Source: Azotobacter salinestris (GTDB lineage Bacteria > Pseudomonadota > Gammaproteobacteria > Pseudomonadales > Pseudomonadaceae). Taken from it: a stretch of DNA of 64,000 nt. The notes under the pieces were generated by a model that searched no databases, was not told where the DNA came from, and saw only the letters and a program-made list of their open reading frames with translations. Location of the stretch: contig NZ_CP045302.1 in assembly GCF_009363155.1 (NCBI RefSeq), positions 757,001 through 821,000 of the forward strand, in the 5' to 3' direction. Position 1 is the first letter of the stretch; each line of letters starts with the position of its first letter. The position numbers and the translations under genes were made by a program. This document shows positions 32,621 to 45,617 of the stretch, piece after piece.

Positions 32621-33048
32621 TGCGTTGGCGCATCCAGCGGATCGTCAACGGCTGTGCCGCGCAACAGCTGGTGGCTCGTCAAGATGTGATTGCGCCTGAA
32701 TTCATTTCTTATGGTCTAGTTATCCGTGCAATCAACAGAAAGGTCTGTCTCGGGCAGGTCTAACAATTCATATATGGACTCTCCCCCACAAGTGGTGAGC
32801 AATGCTGCTCCAACCCTGCCGTCAGCACGGTTGCATTCCTATATCCGGCCTGTTCACGGGTATGCCGCCCAGGCCACTCTGTATTCGCGCAGCGGGGGCC
32901 AAGCGCTTCATCGATCACCAGGATCAGCATTGTTATCGGCCTTGCTCCGCTGCAGGACTCGCCTGTTCCGACAGTGTCGCTGTTCATCGCAACCATGGGG
33001 AAAACCTGGTTCCGATCAGGTCTGCCATCAGGCGGGTCGGCTGCTCCG
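32621..33048. other. non-coding gap
   Basis: No credible coding region. Short overlapping frames on both strands lack ribosome sites and recognisable domains. The composition is less GC-rich than the flanking operons, so this may be decayed sequence. Confidence 0.5.
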
Positions 33049-33213
33049 CTAGTGGCCTGTGCGGTTAGTTTGTTAACTCAAGTTCGGATGACCATGGTTC
33101 CGAAACAAGGCGCCGCGACGAGTCATAGCAGGGCTATGGCGAGGAGTGGCAACGCAGTATCGGGGCCATGGGCGCCGAAATTGACTAACTGAACTAACCA
33201 AACAGGCCACTAG
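33049..33213. mobile_element. 165-bp non-autonomous element with 22-bp inverted ends
   Basis: Terminal inverted repeats CTAGTGGCCTGTGCGGTTAG... and its complement match at 20 of 22 positions. Inside, GGCGCC arms enclose a structured centre with the GAGGAG...CAACGC pattern also seen in the element at 4958. No transposase is encoded. The CTAG at both tips could be part of the repeat or a target duplication. Confidence 0.65.
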
Positions 33214-33266
33214 CCCCCGCTGTTCCAACCCACTTTCTTTTAGCGCCCCCAGCTCTGGAGATCACC

Positions 33267-33671
33267 ATGCCCACCTGGCTCCGATGGCTGCTCACCGTCC
33301 CCTCCGCCTACCTTGCCTGGGTCGCCACGGCGTTCACGGGCATGGCGCTGCATGCCCATGCCGAGCGCGCCTGGTGTCCGGCGGAGGACTTCATTTCCGG
33401 CTATTGCATGAACAAGGCGGTCCAGGACCGCCTTGACCTGCTGATCACGGTCTTCGCCGGGCTGTCCGCCGTCGCGGTCATCGGCGCCGCGGTGGCCATG
33501 GCGCCGGCCCGAAAGCAGGCCGTTGCCTGGTGCGCCCTCGCGGTCGGCGGTGCGTTCGCGGCGCTGCTGGGGTTTGGCTCTTCGGAGTTCCATGCGGCGG
33601 TTTCGCTGGGTGCGCTGGCCTGCATCGGACTGTCACTGCGCGGGCGCCGCCGGGCCGTCAGTCGAACCTGA
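33267..33671 (+). CDS. small integral membrane protein
   Basis: A 134-aa protein with four hydrophobic helices (about residues 8-28, 58-80, 86-102, 106-122) and an exposed Cys/His loop after the first (HAHAERAWCPAEDFISGYC). No family recognised. It has a ribosome site CTGGAG before ATG 33267. Its 3' end overlaps the converging oxidoreductase gene by 14 nt. Confidence 0.7.
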   Translation: MPTWLRWLLTVPSAYLAWVATAFTGMALHAHAERAWCPAEDFISGYCMNKAVQDRLDLLITVFAGLSAVAVIGAAVAMAPARKQAVAWCALAVGGAFAALLGFGSSEFHAAVSLGALACIGLSLRGRRRAVSRT

Positions 33672-34260
33672 CCAGATTGAGCGCCGGCAGCGGGCCGCCG
33701 GGGAACTGCACCAGGCGGGCGCCGATGGCGAGCGGGCCGAGATCGATGGCGAAGAAGCCCAGTTGCTCGATCAGCGCGCCCACCGCCGCCCTGGCGCGGG
33801 CGTCGTCGCCGGAGAGGAACAACACCCGCCGACCGCCCTCCGCCCCCGGCGCGCCGGAGACCAGCTGCGGTTGAAGGTGGTTGAAGGCCTTGACCACCCG
33901 GGCGCCCGGCACGAGTTCGACAAAAACCTCGCTGGAGACGCGGCCGTGCAGCTCGACCGGCTTGAACAGCGCTGCCTCGATCGGGTTGTTGGCGTCGATC
34001 ACGATGCGTCCGCCGAAGTCCGGCAGGCCGGCGAGCGCCGCCGGCAGCTTGGACCAGTTGACCGCGACCAGGACGATGTCCTGCGCCGCCGCCTCTTCGC
34101 GGGTTCCGGCCCTGATCGAGGGGCCGAGTTCGCGGACCAGATCCTGCAGCGACTCCGGGCCGCGGCTGTTGGCGATGACGGCGGGGATGCCCTGCCGGGC
34201 GAGCGCCCGGGCGAATGCCGAACCGATGGCGCCGGCGCCGAGGATACCGATGGTGTTCAT
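33658..34260 (-). CDS. NADP-binding oxidoreductase (F420-dependent reductase-like fold)
   Basis: A 200-aa single-domain Rossmann protein with the dinucleotide motif GILGAGAIGSAFA at residues 4-16 and the family segments ANSRGPESL and VVKAFNHLQPQ. It belongs to the NADP oxidoreductase, coenzyme F420-dependent-like family, whose bacterial members usually use NADPH without F420. It is transcribed together with the SDR gene upstream of it (31-nt gap). Confidence 0.82.
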   Translation of the reverse strand: MNTIGILGAGAIGSAFARALARQGIPAVIANSRGPESLQDLVRELGPSIRAGTREEAAAQDIVLVAVNWSKLPAALAGLPDFGGRIVIDANNPIEAALFKPVELHGRVSSEVFVELVPGARVVKAFNHLQPQLVSGAPGAEGGRRVLFLSGDDARARAAVGALIEQLGFFAIDLGPLAIGARLVQFPGGPLPALNLVRFD

Positions 34261-34291
34261 GCTGCTGCTCCTGCAGTCGGGATGGGCTGGA

Positions 34292-35053
34292 TCAGGCGGT
34301 GAAGCCGCCGTCGGCGACGATCTCGGCGCCGGTGACGAAGGCCGCTTGCGGGCCGGCGAGGAAGGCGACGACGCTGGCGATCTCATGCGGCTGGCCGTAG
34401 CGGCTGAGGGCGATGCCGGGGCCGACGATCCGGCTGACCGGGCCGCCGTCGGGGTTCATGTCGGTGTCGGTCGGGCCGGGATGGACGGTGTTGACTGTGA
34501 TGCCGCGCGGCCCCAGGTCGCGCACCAGGCTGCGGTTGAAGCCGGCGACTGCGCCCTTGGTCAGGGTGTACAGCGAGGCGGTCGGAAAGGCCGCGTAGCG
34601 CGTCATCGACGAGCCGATATGAACGATGCGCCCGCCGGCCCTCATGTGGCGCACGGCCTCCTGGGTGGCGACGAACACGCCGGTGACGTTGACCGCGATC
34701 ATCCGCTCGTAGGTCTCGAAGGCGATCTCCTCGATCGCCCCGCCGAGGCCCAGGCCGGCGTTGTTGACCAGGATGTCAAGGCCGCCGAAGGCTTCGACGG
34801 TCGCCGCGACAGCGGCGCGCACGGCAGCCGGATCGCCCGCGTCGGCGGCAATGGCGAGCGCCCGGCCGCCGGAGGCCTCTATGGCCCGGACGACCTCGGC
34901 GGCCTTTTCCGGCGAGGCGCTGTAGGTGATGGCGACTGCCGCGCCGTCGGCGGCCAGACGCCTGGCGATGGCCGCGCCGATCGAGCGCGAGCCGCCGGTG
35001 ACGAGGGCCGCCTTGCCGTTCAGGAGGGTGGTGCCGATGAGGGAGGTGGACAT
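34292..35053 (-). CDS. short-chain dehydrogenase/reductase (FabG-like)
   Basis: Classical SDR of 253 aa with TGGSRSIGAAIA, NNAG, catalytic S..(12)..YTLTKGA and the C-terminal HPGPTDTDMNP loop. ATG 35053 is supported by CGGAG at suitable spacing. It is divergent from a LysR gene 111 nt away, which probably regulates it and the following oxidoreductase. Confidence 0.9.
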   Translation of the reverse strand: MSTSLIGTTLLNGKAALVTGGSRSIGAAIARRLAADGAAVAITYSASPEKAAEVVRAIEASGGRALAIAADAGDPAAVRAAVAATVEAFGGLDILVNNAGLGLGGAIEEIAFETYERMIAVNVTGVFVATQEAVRHMRAGGRIVHIGSSMTRYAAFPTASLYTLTKGAVAGFNRSLVRDLGPRGITVNTVHPGPTDTDMNPDGGPVSRIVGPGIALSRYGQPHEIASVVAFLAGPQAAFVTGAEIVADGGFTA

Positions 35054-35164
35054 GGTTTTCACTCCGGGGTCGTTGTAGGTGGAGTGAATGGTGGCCCAGT
35101 CATTACCTCTTGATTAGCCGGTAATGGCTTGAATCATTTTCAATCATCCGTATAAAGTTCGCCC

Positions 35165-36094
35165 ATGGAAACCCTCGCCAACCTCGAATCCTTCGTCCGC
35201 AGCGCCGAGACCGGCAGCTTCTCCGCCGCCGCGCGCCGCCTCGCCCTGACCCCGGCGGCGGTCAGCCGCAACATCGGCATGCTGGAGCGGAACCTCGGCG
35301 TGCGGCTGTTCCAGCGCTCGACGCGCAAGCTCACCCTGACCGAGGCCGGCGAGCGCTTTCTGGAAGCCATCGGCGGCAATCTCGACGCGCTGCAGGCGGC
35401 GATCGCCACGCTGGCGATGGAGCGGGACGAGCCGGCCGGCGTGCTCAAGGTCAGCATGCCGCCGACCTTCGGCATCACCCATGTCCTGCCGCTGCTGCCG
35501 GACTTTCTCGCCCGCCATCCGCTGATCCGCCCGGACTGGCATTTCGAGAACCGTCCGGTGGATCTGATCGCCGAAGGCTACGACGCGGCGATCGGCGGCG
35601 GTTTCGAACTCGCCCCGGGCGTGGTGTCGCGCACGCTCGCCCCCGCCCATATCGTCGCGGTCGCCTCGAAGGCCTACATGGTCGAACGCACACCGCCGGC
35701 GGATCCCGCCGGCCTGGCCGGATTCGCCGGCATCGTCATGCGCTCCAGCCGTACCGGCCGGGTGCGCCAGTGGATGATGCGCGACGCCGCCGGGGCCGAG
35801 ATGCCGGCAAGGCTCGCCGAGACGATCACCCTCAACGACCCCGCCGCCATGCGCGAGGCGGCGCTGCTCGGTCTCGGCGTCACGCTGCTCGCCGTGCCGG
35901 ACGTACTGCCGTGGATCGAGCGGGGCGAACTGGTGAGGCTGCTGCCCCGCTGGTACGCCGACGCCGGCGCGATCTCGCTCTACTACGCGAACCGCACCCT
36001 CATGCCGGCCAAGACCCGCGCCTTCATCGACTTCGTCGTCGAGGCGTTCCAGCACGGGCGCCTCGCCGAGCGGTTCGCCGGCAGCCTGGGCTGA
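35165..36094 (+). CDS. LysR-family transcriptional regulator
   Basis: A 309-aa regulator of the CrgA/DsdC-like LysR group. The HTH is in the first 60 residues (FVRSAETGSFSAAARRLALT, then PAAVSRNIGMLERNLG), followed by the effector domain. It is divergent from the SDR gene, the usual regulator-target layout. Confidence 0.9.
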   Translation: METLANLESFVRSAETGSFSAAARRLALTPAAVSRNIGMLERNLGVRLFQRSTRKLTLTEAGERFLEAIGGNLDALQAAIATLAMERDEPAGVLKVSMPPTFGITHVLPLLPDFLARHPLIRPDWHFENRPVDLIAEGYDAAIGGGFELAPGVVSRTLAPAHIVAVASKAYMVERTPPADPAGLAGFAGIVMRSSRTGRVRQWMMRDAAGAEMPARLAETITLNDPAAMREAALLGLGVTLLAVPDVLPWIERGELVRLLPRWYADAGAISLYYANRTLMPAKTRAFIDFVVEAFQHGRLAERFAGSLG

Positions 36095-36540
36095 GCCCGT
36101 CCCGGCGCCACGCAGTCGCTACCAGAAACCCGTCCAGAAACAGCATCCACGTTGAACAGCACCGTCCGAAAGGGGCAGCGCTCGTCCTGTTCATCGCGAG
36201 CCAAAGGATGCATCACGGCGTCCCGAGACCGAACCTCCAGGCATTCCGCCGTCAGGCACGCGTACGCTGCCCAGCCAAGGCATCTTGGTCCTGGCCAATA
36301 TTCATCCCCTCTGGCCGCTTGTTGGGCTGCTGCGAAGAGGCGGCGGGAACAACCTCGGAAACACGGGGTCGTTACGCCGTTCGCCTCTGTCGAACCCGTG
36401 GATGGCGAGCAGACAACCAGGTGCCTTCACAAAACGTGGAAACCAGTGCAAAACCCTGGTTTCCGAACACGAACAGATCCCCCAAGGCGGCCCATTTGCC
36501 ATGGCCGTTCGGGGTCAGCACGACAAGGACCCTTTTGCCT
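36095..36540. other. non-coding gap before the acyltransferase gene
   Basis: Nothing supportable between the LysR gene and the acyltransferase. Overlapping short frames lack ribosome sites. No sigma-54 or VnfA-like site is seen. Confidence 0.5.
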
Positions 36541-37632
36541 ATGCTGGTATCGATCCAGGCACTGCGAGCCTTTGCCGCGTGGCTCGTGGTCTTCCACCAC
36601 TTCATGCAGGTGTTTTTCGACTTCAAGGCCGACACCCTTGCCGGACACCTGCTTTCCACCCGCGGCCAGGTCGGCGTCGACATCTTCTTCGTCATCAGCG
36701 GCTTCGTCATCTACCTCGCCAGCGCCGGCAAGCCGATCGCCTCGAAACGCTTCATACTCGATCGCCTGATCCGCATCGTGCCTGCCTACTGGGTATTCAC
36801 CCTGCTCACCGCCTCGATCATCTATTTCGACGCGCGCGTCATGCCGGTCTACGCGGTCGATCCGATCACGCTGCTCAAGTCGCTATTGTTCATTCCGGCC
36901 CAGAATCCCGGCGGCTTCGGCTTCTACCCGGTCCTGCCGGTGGGCTGGACACTGAACTTCGAGATGATGTTCTACATCCTGTTCGCGCTGGCGCTGTGCG
37001 CCGGTCGACGTCATCGGGCCTGGGTCACCGCCCTGCTGGTGCTCGCACTGAGCGGCTGGCTGGCCCATCAATCGTGGGTGTCGAGCTTCTACACCAATCC
37101 GGTGATCTACGAGTTCCTCCTCGGCATCGGCCTGGCGGTGATTTACCGCCGCGGCCGGCTACCGGCGCTGTCGGGCCGGATGCTGCTGGCACCCGCGCTG
37201 ATCGCAGCGAGCGCGACCGCCATGATTCTCTGGTTCGACGACCAGCATCCCTATCGCTGGCTCACCTGGGGTGTCCCCGGCGCGGCGCTGGTCGCCGCCA
37301 TGATCAGCATGGAACGACTGTTCAACGGCAGTCAGGTGCTCAGGAAGCTCGGCGACTGGTCCTATTCGGTCTACCTGGTGCACATCATCGTGCTGTGGTG
37401 CGGCGCCTACCTGCTCGGCCAGCACCTCGACCCCTACCTGATCCTGACGCTCTGCGTGCCGGTGATCACGCTCGGCGCCTGGCTCAGCTTCACCTACATC
37501 GAGATGGGCCTTTCCCGCCGCCTCAAACACCGCTTCGGCCTTTCCCGGCCAGTGGCGGCGAACACCGAAGCCATCCCCCCGCGTCTCCCCAACAATGCGG
37601 ACGAGGACAGCGGAAGCAGCCGGGCCCGGTGA
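36541..37632 (+). CDS. acyltransferase family 3 membrane protein
   Basis: Integral membrane O-acyltransferase (363 aa), the type that acetylates surface polysaccharides or Nod-like sugars. It starts SIQALRAFAAWLVVFHHFMQ, which carries the conserved R...H of the family, followed by about ten transmembrane helices and the motif FFVISGFVIYLAS. It uses ATG 36541 in a frame that is open further upstream. Unrelated to nitrogen fixation as far as I can see. Confidence 0.87.
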   Translation: MLVSIQALRAFAAWLVVFHHFMQVFFDFKADTLAGHLLSTRGQVGVDIFFVISGFVIYLASAGKPIASKRFILDRLIRIVPAYWVFTLLTASIIYFDARVMPVYAVDPITLLKSLLFIPAQNPGGFGFYPVLPVGWTLNFEMMFYILFALALCAGRRHRAWVTALLVLALSGWLAHQSWVSSFYTNPVIYEFLLGIGLAVIYRRGRLPALSGRMLLAPALIAASATAMILWFDDQHPYRWLTWGVPGAALVAAMISMERLFNGSQVLRKLGDWSYSVYLVHIIVLWCGAYLLGQHLDPYLILTLCVPVITLGAWLSFTYIEMGLSRRLKHRFGLSRPVAANTEAIPPRLPNNADEDSGSSRAR

Positions 37633-37702
37633 CATGCCTGCCATGGAGCGTGCTGGCTCACTCGCCGCACGCCACTTCCCGCGCCAGCCGGCATGAACTC
37701 CG

Positions 37703-37746
37703 GTACCGCACGGAACGGATCGCCGGCCGGCTGTACCTGCAGGTAC
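37703..37746. promoter_or_regulatory. VnfA operator pair upstream of vnfH
   Basis: GTAC-CTGCAG-GTAC at 37733-37746 is a perfect VnfA consensus and also self-complementary. GTAC-CGCACG-GAAC at 37703-37716 is a one-arm variant. They lie 140-180 nt upstream of the sigma-54 promoter at 37886. Confidence 0.82.
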
Positions 37747-37885
37747 GCCGCCGGCCGGGGCGACGCAAAATCGCTGCCGGCCGACTTCCAATACACCCCT
37801 ATTATTCGGCACAGAATCTCGCAAATAACGTTAATACTGGTTTTTTACACTAAAAAACTGGCCATACATGACTTTTAAATCGTGA

Positions 37886-37901
37886 TGGCATCGCCCTTGC
37901 T
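37886..37901 (+). promoter_or_regulatory. sigma-54 promoter of vnfH-vnfFd
   Basis: TGGCAT-CGCCC-TTGCT, correct 12-nt GG-GC spacing, 50 nt before the vnfH ATG. Confidence 0.88.
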
Positions 37902-37903
37902 AA

Positions 37904-38824
<921 letters not shown>

Positions 38825-38953
38825 TCCAGCCGGCGCAGTGTTTGCGGAGGAGCGTGCGTCGCGGGCTGTCCGGAATGGCTTCTCGCGGCCGGCGGCGCAC
38901 GCCGCCCTCCCTTTTGAATCGCCCCGAATTCTCCAACCTCAGGAGCTGACCCT

Positions 38954-39151
38954 ATGGCCATGGCCATCGACGGCTACGAATGCACCGTCTGCGGCGACTG
39001 CAAGCCGGTCTGCCCGACCGGCTCGATCGCGCTCCAGAACGGTAGCTACGTGATCGACGCCGACAGCTGCAACGAGTGCGCCGATGCAGGCGAGCCGCGC
39101 TGCCTCGGTGTCTGTCCCGTGGATTTCTGCATCCGGCCGCTCGATGACTGA
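38954..39151 (+). CDS. vnfF: VnfFd, 2[4Fe-4S] ferredoxin
   Basis: A 65-aa bacterial-type ferredoxin, likely electron donor to VnfH. The first cluster motif is C-x2-C-x2-C-x3-C (CTVCGDCKPVC), the second C-x2-C-x7-C-x3-C with the longer loop typical of FdxN-like ferredoxins (CNECADAGEPRCLGVC). AGGAG precedes ATG 38954. It lies 129 nt after vnfH and ends at the terminator at 39221. Confidence 0.93.
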   Translation: MAMAIDGYECTVCGDCKPVCPTGSIALQNGSYVIDADSCNECADAGEPRCLGVCPVDFCIRPLDD

Positions 39152-39220
39152 AGACTGAACGAGCCCGCACCCGCTTGCCGGCGACAGAGCATCCCGCGCC
39201 GCTCTGCCACCGGGTCCCAA

Positions 39221-39258
39221 ACGGCGATCGCTTTCCTCAGGGGCGATCGCCGTTTTTT
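39221..39258 (+). terminator. Rho-independent terminator of vnfH-vnfFd
   Basis: Perfect 11-bp stem ACGGCGATCGC/GCGATCGCCGT followed by six T residues. This separates the vnfH unit from the downstream AAA gene and vnfDGK. Confidence 0.92.
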
Positions 39259-39325
39259 CTCTTCGATGACGCACCCTTTCGGGCGGCTACAATCGCAGCA
39301 CACCCCACCACGGTACTGCCTGCCC

Positions 39326-40876
39326 ATGTCCCGCAAGAAGCTGCCCATCGGCATCCAGACCTTCGCCAAGATCCGCGAAGACGACGACTACTACTACGTC
39401 GACAAGACCGGCTTCGCCCTGCAACTGATCGAGCAGGGCACGCACTACTTCCTCTCCCGGCCGCGGCGCTTCGGCAAGAGCCTGTTCCTCGACACCCTGG
39501 CCGAGCTGTTCGCCGGCAACGAGCCGCTGTTCCGCGGGCTGCAGGTGCATGACCGCTGGGACTGGAGCCGGCGCCATCCGGTGCTGCGGATCAGCTTCGG
39601 CGGCGGGGTGATTCGCGATGCGCAGGACCTGGAGGGCAAGATCGCCGAGCTGCTGACGATCAACGAGCAGGCCCTGGGCATCGCCTGTACGCAGCGCGAG
39701 AACCGTGCCCGCTTCGGCGAGCTGATCCGTCAGGCGCATGCCGCCGGCGGCGAGCGGGTGGTGGTGCTGGTCGACGAGTACGACAAGCCGATCCTCGACA
39801 ACCTCACCCGCCCGGAGATCGCCCGCGAGATCCGCGACGGGCTGCGCAACCTGTACTCGGTGATCAAGGATTCCGACGCGCACATCCACTTCGCCATGCT
39901 CACCGGGGTGTCGAAGTTCAGCAAGGTCAGCCTGTTCTCCGGGCTGAACAACCTCGACGACATCAGCGTCGACGGCCGCTATTCGGCGCTCTGCGGCTAC
40001 ACCGAGACGGACGTGGATACGGTGTTCGCCCCCGAGCTGCCGGGCCTCGACCGCGACGAGATCCGTGCCTGGTACAACGGCTACAACTGGACCGGCGAGG
40101 CGGTCTACAACCCTTTCGACCTGCTGCTGCTATTCCAGAAGCGCGAGTTCCGCCCCTACTGGTTCGAGACGGGCACGCCGACCTTCCTGGTTGACCTGCT
40201 CATCGAGCGGCGGGCCTTCGCCCCGGCCCTCGAACAGGTCATGGCCACCGACGCGCTGCTCTCGGCCTTCGAGGTCGGCGATATTTCCACCGAGGCACTG
40301 ATGTTCCAAGCCGGCTACCTGACCATCGGCCAGGTGCAGCGCATCGGCGCGCAACCGCGCTACCGGCTGCGCTATCCGAACCTCGAAGTGAAGGCCAGCC
40401 TCAACGAGGCGCTGCTGCTGCGCTACCTGCCGGAGCCCGCCAGCGTGATGCGCCAGACCGGGCAGCTCTACGACCTGCTGCTGGCCAACGACTTTCCCAG
40501 CCTGCAGGCACTGTTCACCGCCTTCTTCGCCAGCATTCCCCACGACTGGTACCGCAACAATCCCATCGCCCGGTACGAAGGCTATTACGCCAGCGTGTTC
40601 TACAGCCACTTCGCCGCGCTGGGCCTGGATGTCCGCCTGGAAGACGCGACCAGCCATGGCCGCATCGACATGGCGGTGCTGTTCAACGGTCATGTCTACC
40701 TGTTCGAATTCAAGGTGGTCGAGCTGGCGCCCGCCGGACAGGCACTGCAACAGCTCAAGGACCGGGGCTACGCCGACAAGTACCGCGCCCGCGGCGAGCC
40801 CATCCATCTGCTCGGCGTGGAGTTCAGCCGCGACAGCCGCAGCGTGGTGGGGTTCGTGGTGGAGAGCCTGGACTGA
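39326..40876 (+). CDS. AAA-ATPase with C-terminal PD-(D/E)XK nuclease-like domain
   Basis: A 516-aa protein of the AAA_9/DUF1703 family. Walker A RPRRFGKSLFLDTL lies near residues 47-60 and Walker B VVVLVDEYDKPILDN near 148-162. The C-terminus has the nuclease-like core GRIDMAVLFNGHVYLFEFKVVE (D...E-x-K). These genes occur in many genomes in variable copy number; biological role unclear. It sits between vnfFd and vnfD but behind a strong terminator, has no sigma-54 promoter of its own, and ends with a hairpin. It looks like an insertion into the vnf locus rather than a nitrogenase gene. Confidence 0.88.
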   Translation: MSRKKLPIGIQTFAKIREDDDYYYVDKTGFALQLIEQGTHYFLSRPRRFGKSLFLDTLAELFAGNEPLFRGLQVHDRWDWSRRHPVLRISFGGGVIRDAQDLEGKIAELLTINEQALGIACTQRENRARFGELIRQAHAAGGERVVVLVDEYDKPILDNLTRPEIAREIRDGLRNLYSVIKDSDAHIHFAMLTGVSKFSKVSLFSGLNNLDDISVDGRYSALCGYTETDVDTVFAPELPGLDRDEIRAWYNGYNWTGEAVYNPFDLLLLFQKREFRPYWFETGTPTFLVDLLIERRAFAPALEQVMATDALLSAFEVGDISTEALMFQAGYLTIGQVQRIGAQPRYRLRYPNLEVKASLNEALLLRYLPEPASVMRQTGQLYDLLLANDFPSLQALFTAFFASIPHDWYRNNPIARYEGYYASVFYSHFAALGLDVRLEDATSHGRIDMAVLFNGHVYLFEFKVVELAPAGQALQQLKDRGYADKYRARGEPIHLLGVEFSRDSRSVVGFVVESLD

Positions 40877-40904
40877 TTTGCCGGGTGAGATGATCGCTCT
40901 CAAA

Positions 40905-40946
40905 CTCCTGCGTGGGAGCGTCCCTCCCCGAGCTCCCACGCGGGAG
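40905..40946 (+). terminator. hairpin after the AAA gene
   Basis: Inverted repeat GCGTGGGAGC ... GCTCCCACGC closing about 30 nt after the stop. A related perfect stem is at 55313. Likely transcript end or a repeated palindrome; no T-run. Confidence 0.6.
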
Positions 40947-40990
40947 CCCGAGAACCATCCCTCGCTTTCCAACCCCCCACGCACCTCGAC

Positions 40991-41024
40991 GTACAGACCC
41001 CGAACGCTCCGTACTTGGCCGAAC
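40991..41024. promoter_or_regulatory. VnfA operator pair upstream of vnfDGK
   Basis: GTAC-TTGGCC-GAAC at 41011-41024 and GTAC-N7-GAAC at 40991-41005. Both are one-arm variants of GTAC-N6-GTAC, and the second has an extra spacer base. They lie 190-220 nt upstream of the sigma-54 promoter. Confidence 0.65.
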
Positions 41025-41212
41025 GAAAAACCTTTCGCGCATTCCGCCTGCCGTCCGCGCAAGTGCTGCAAACGCGGAAAAAATGCCCGAAAAGCCCCCG
41101 CGCAGCACCTTTCGGCCGTGCCGAAATAAATCCACAAGTCATTGATTAAAAAGAACTAATCAGGGCGCTCGGCGGGCGAACGGAAAATTCCCGCAAGCAC
41201 AGCAAGGGCATC

Positions 41213-41228
41213 TGGCACGCATCCTGCC
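41213..41228 (+). promoter_or_regulatory. sigma-54 promoter of vnfDGK
   Basis: TGGCAC-GCATC-CTGCC with a perfect -24 hexamer and correct spacing, 90 nt before the vnfD start. The AT-rich TTGATTAAAA stretch around 41140 between enhancer and promoter could be an IHF-type bend. Confidence 0.88.
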
Positions 41229-41299
41229 ATTACCTCCTCGCCAACCGGTTTTTCCGGTCCCGATCGGGCACCGCTCAGGGTGCTCGATCCCTGCATTGA

Positions 41300-44566
<3,267 letters not shown>

Positions 44567-44655
44567 GTTGCCAGCCCCGCGGCGGCCCCCTGCTTCGGCA
44601 GGGGCCTCCGCCCCGTATTCCACTCCGGCCGCCATGCCGCCTTCGGGAGAGAGCC

Positions 44656-45561
44656 ATGAAACAGCGACAGGAAATGGTCGCCCACTACCGCGCGTGCTTC
44701 GGCGAGCTGTGCGCCCGACCGGAACACCGCCCCATCGAACCCTACACCCGCCCGCGGCGCCTGAACTTCGCCGAGCCGGAAAGCGAAACCGCCCGCCGCG
44801 TGCCGGCCCGCCTGATCCTGGCCCTGACCAGCGCCTACGCCCTGCTCGCCGACTGGCAGGAATCCCGCGACCCGTCGCTCGCCGGCCTCGGCAGCTGGCA
44901 ACGCTACCTCGCCCTGCCCCGCCGCACCCCGGCGGAGAAGCTGATGGCCGAGGTCTTCCGCATCCTGCGCGTGTTCCGCGCCGCGGCGATCCAGCAGAAC
45001 GGCGCCATCGAGATCCGCGACGACGGCCTGATCCGCGCCAGCTGCACCTACAACCGCTGCGCGCTGAGCCTTTTGATCAGCCAGACCGGCCTCGAACTGC
45101 TCGCCGCCTGCGTCGCCTGCTACCTCGAATCCTTCGACCAGCCCTACAGCGACGCCTACGAGGAACTGCTGCTCGGCCAGTACTACGCCGACATCGTCGC
45201 CGAGATCCGCGCCTTCGCCGACGACGACCGGGTGCTGTTCCAGTTCCGCCACACATGCTGGTTCAACCGCCATGTCCGCCTGGACTGCGACAACCCGCGC
45301 CTGCAGCTCGAAGAGGACCGCCACTACCGCATCGACCTGGGCAAGTACGGCGAGAACGCCGCCCGCCACCCGATCGACTTCTACATCACCCTCGACGACC
45401 GCCTGTACATCGTGCCGGTCGAGGCCCTGAAAGCCGGCTGCATCGCCGTCGCCGAGCTGCCCCGCTGGCTGGCGCGCACCGACGGCGGGACGAAGCTGCC
45501 GGACGCCTTTCGCCTGCGCTTCGCCCACGAAAAGAACGTCGTCGGCCTGCCGATGACCTGA
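44656..45561 (+). CDS. unrecognised 301-aa protein in the vnfDGK operon
   Basis: A soluble protein of 301 aa between vnfK and the vnfY-like gene, with ribosome site GGGAGAGAG before ATG 44656. I do not recognise a family. Its N-terminal third is helical (ARLILALTSAYALLADWQES), the centre has a Cys-rich helix (ASCTYNRCALSLLIS, LLAACVACYLESF), and the C-terminal part has strands around FQFRHTCWFNRHVRLDC. The five or more cysteines in the centre could bind metal. With no promoter or terminator between it and vnfK, it is most simply a V-nitrogenase accessory protein. No function is assigned. Confidence 0.75.
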   Translation: MKQRQEMVAHYRACFGELCARPEHRPIEPYTRPRRLNFAEPESETARRVPARLILALTSAYALLADWQESRDPSLAGLGSWQRYLALPRRTPAEKLMAEVFRILRVFRAAAIQQNGAIEIRDDGLIRASCTYNRCALSLLISQTGLELLAACVACYLESFDQPYSDAYEELLLGQYYADIVAEIRAFADDDRVLFQFRHTCWFNRHVRLDCDNPRLQLEEDRHYRIDLGKYGENAARHPIDFYITLDDRLYIVPVEALKAGCIAVAELPRWLARTDGGTKLPDAFRLRFAHEKNVVGLPMT

Positions 45562-45617
45562 ACCCCGCGCGCCGGGCCGCGCCCGGCGCCCGCCCGAGCC
45601 ACCCGGAGGACACGGAC

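Noticed and set aside
32726-33192. Short plus-strand frames between the methyltransferase and the small membrane protein
   Set aside because: They overlap one another in different frames, lack ribosome sites, and partly lie in a non-autonomous palindromic element.
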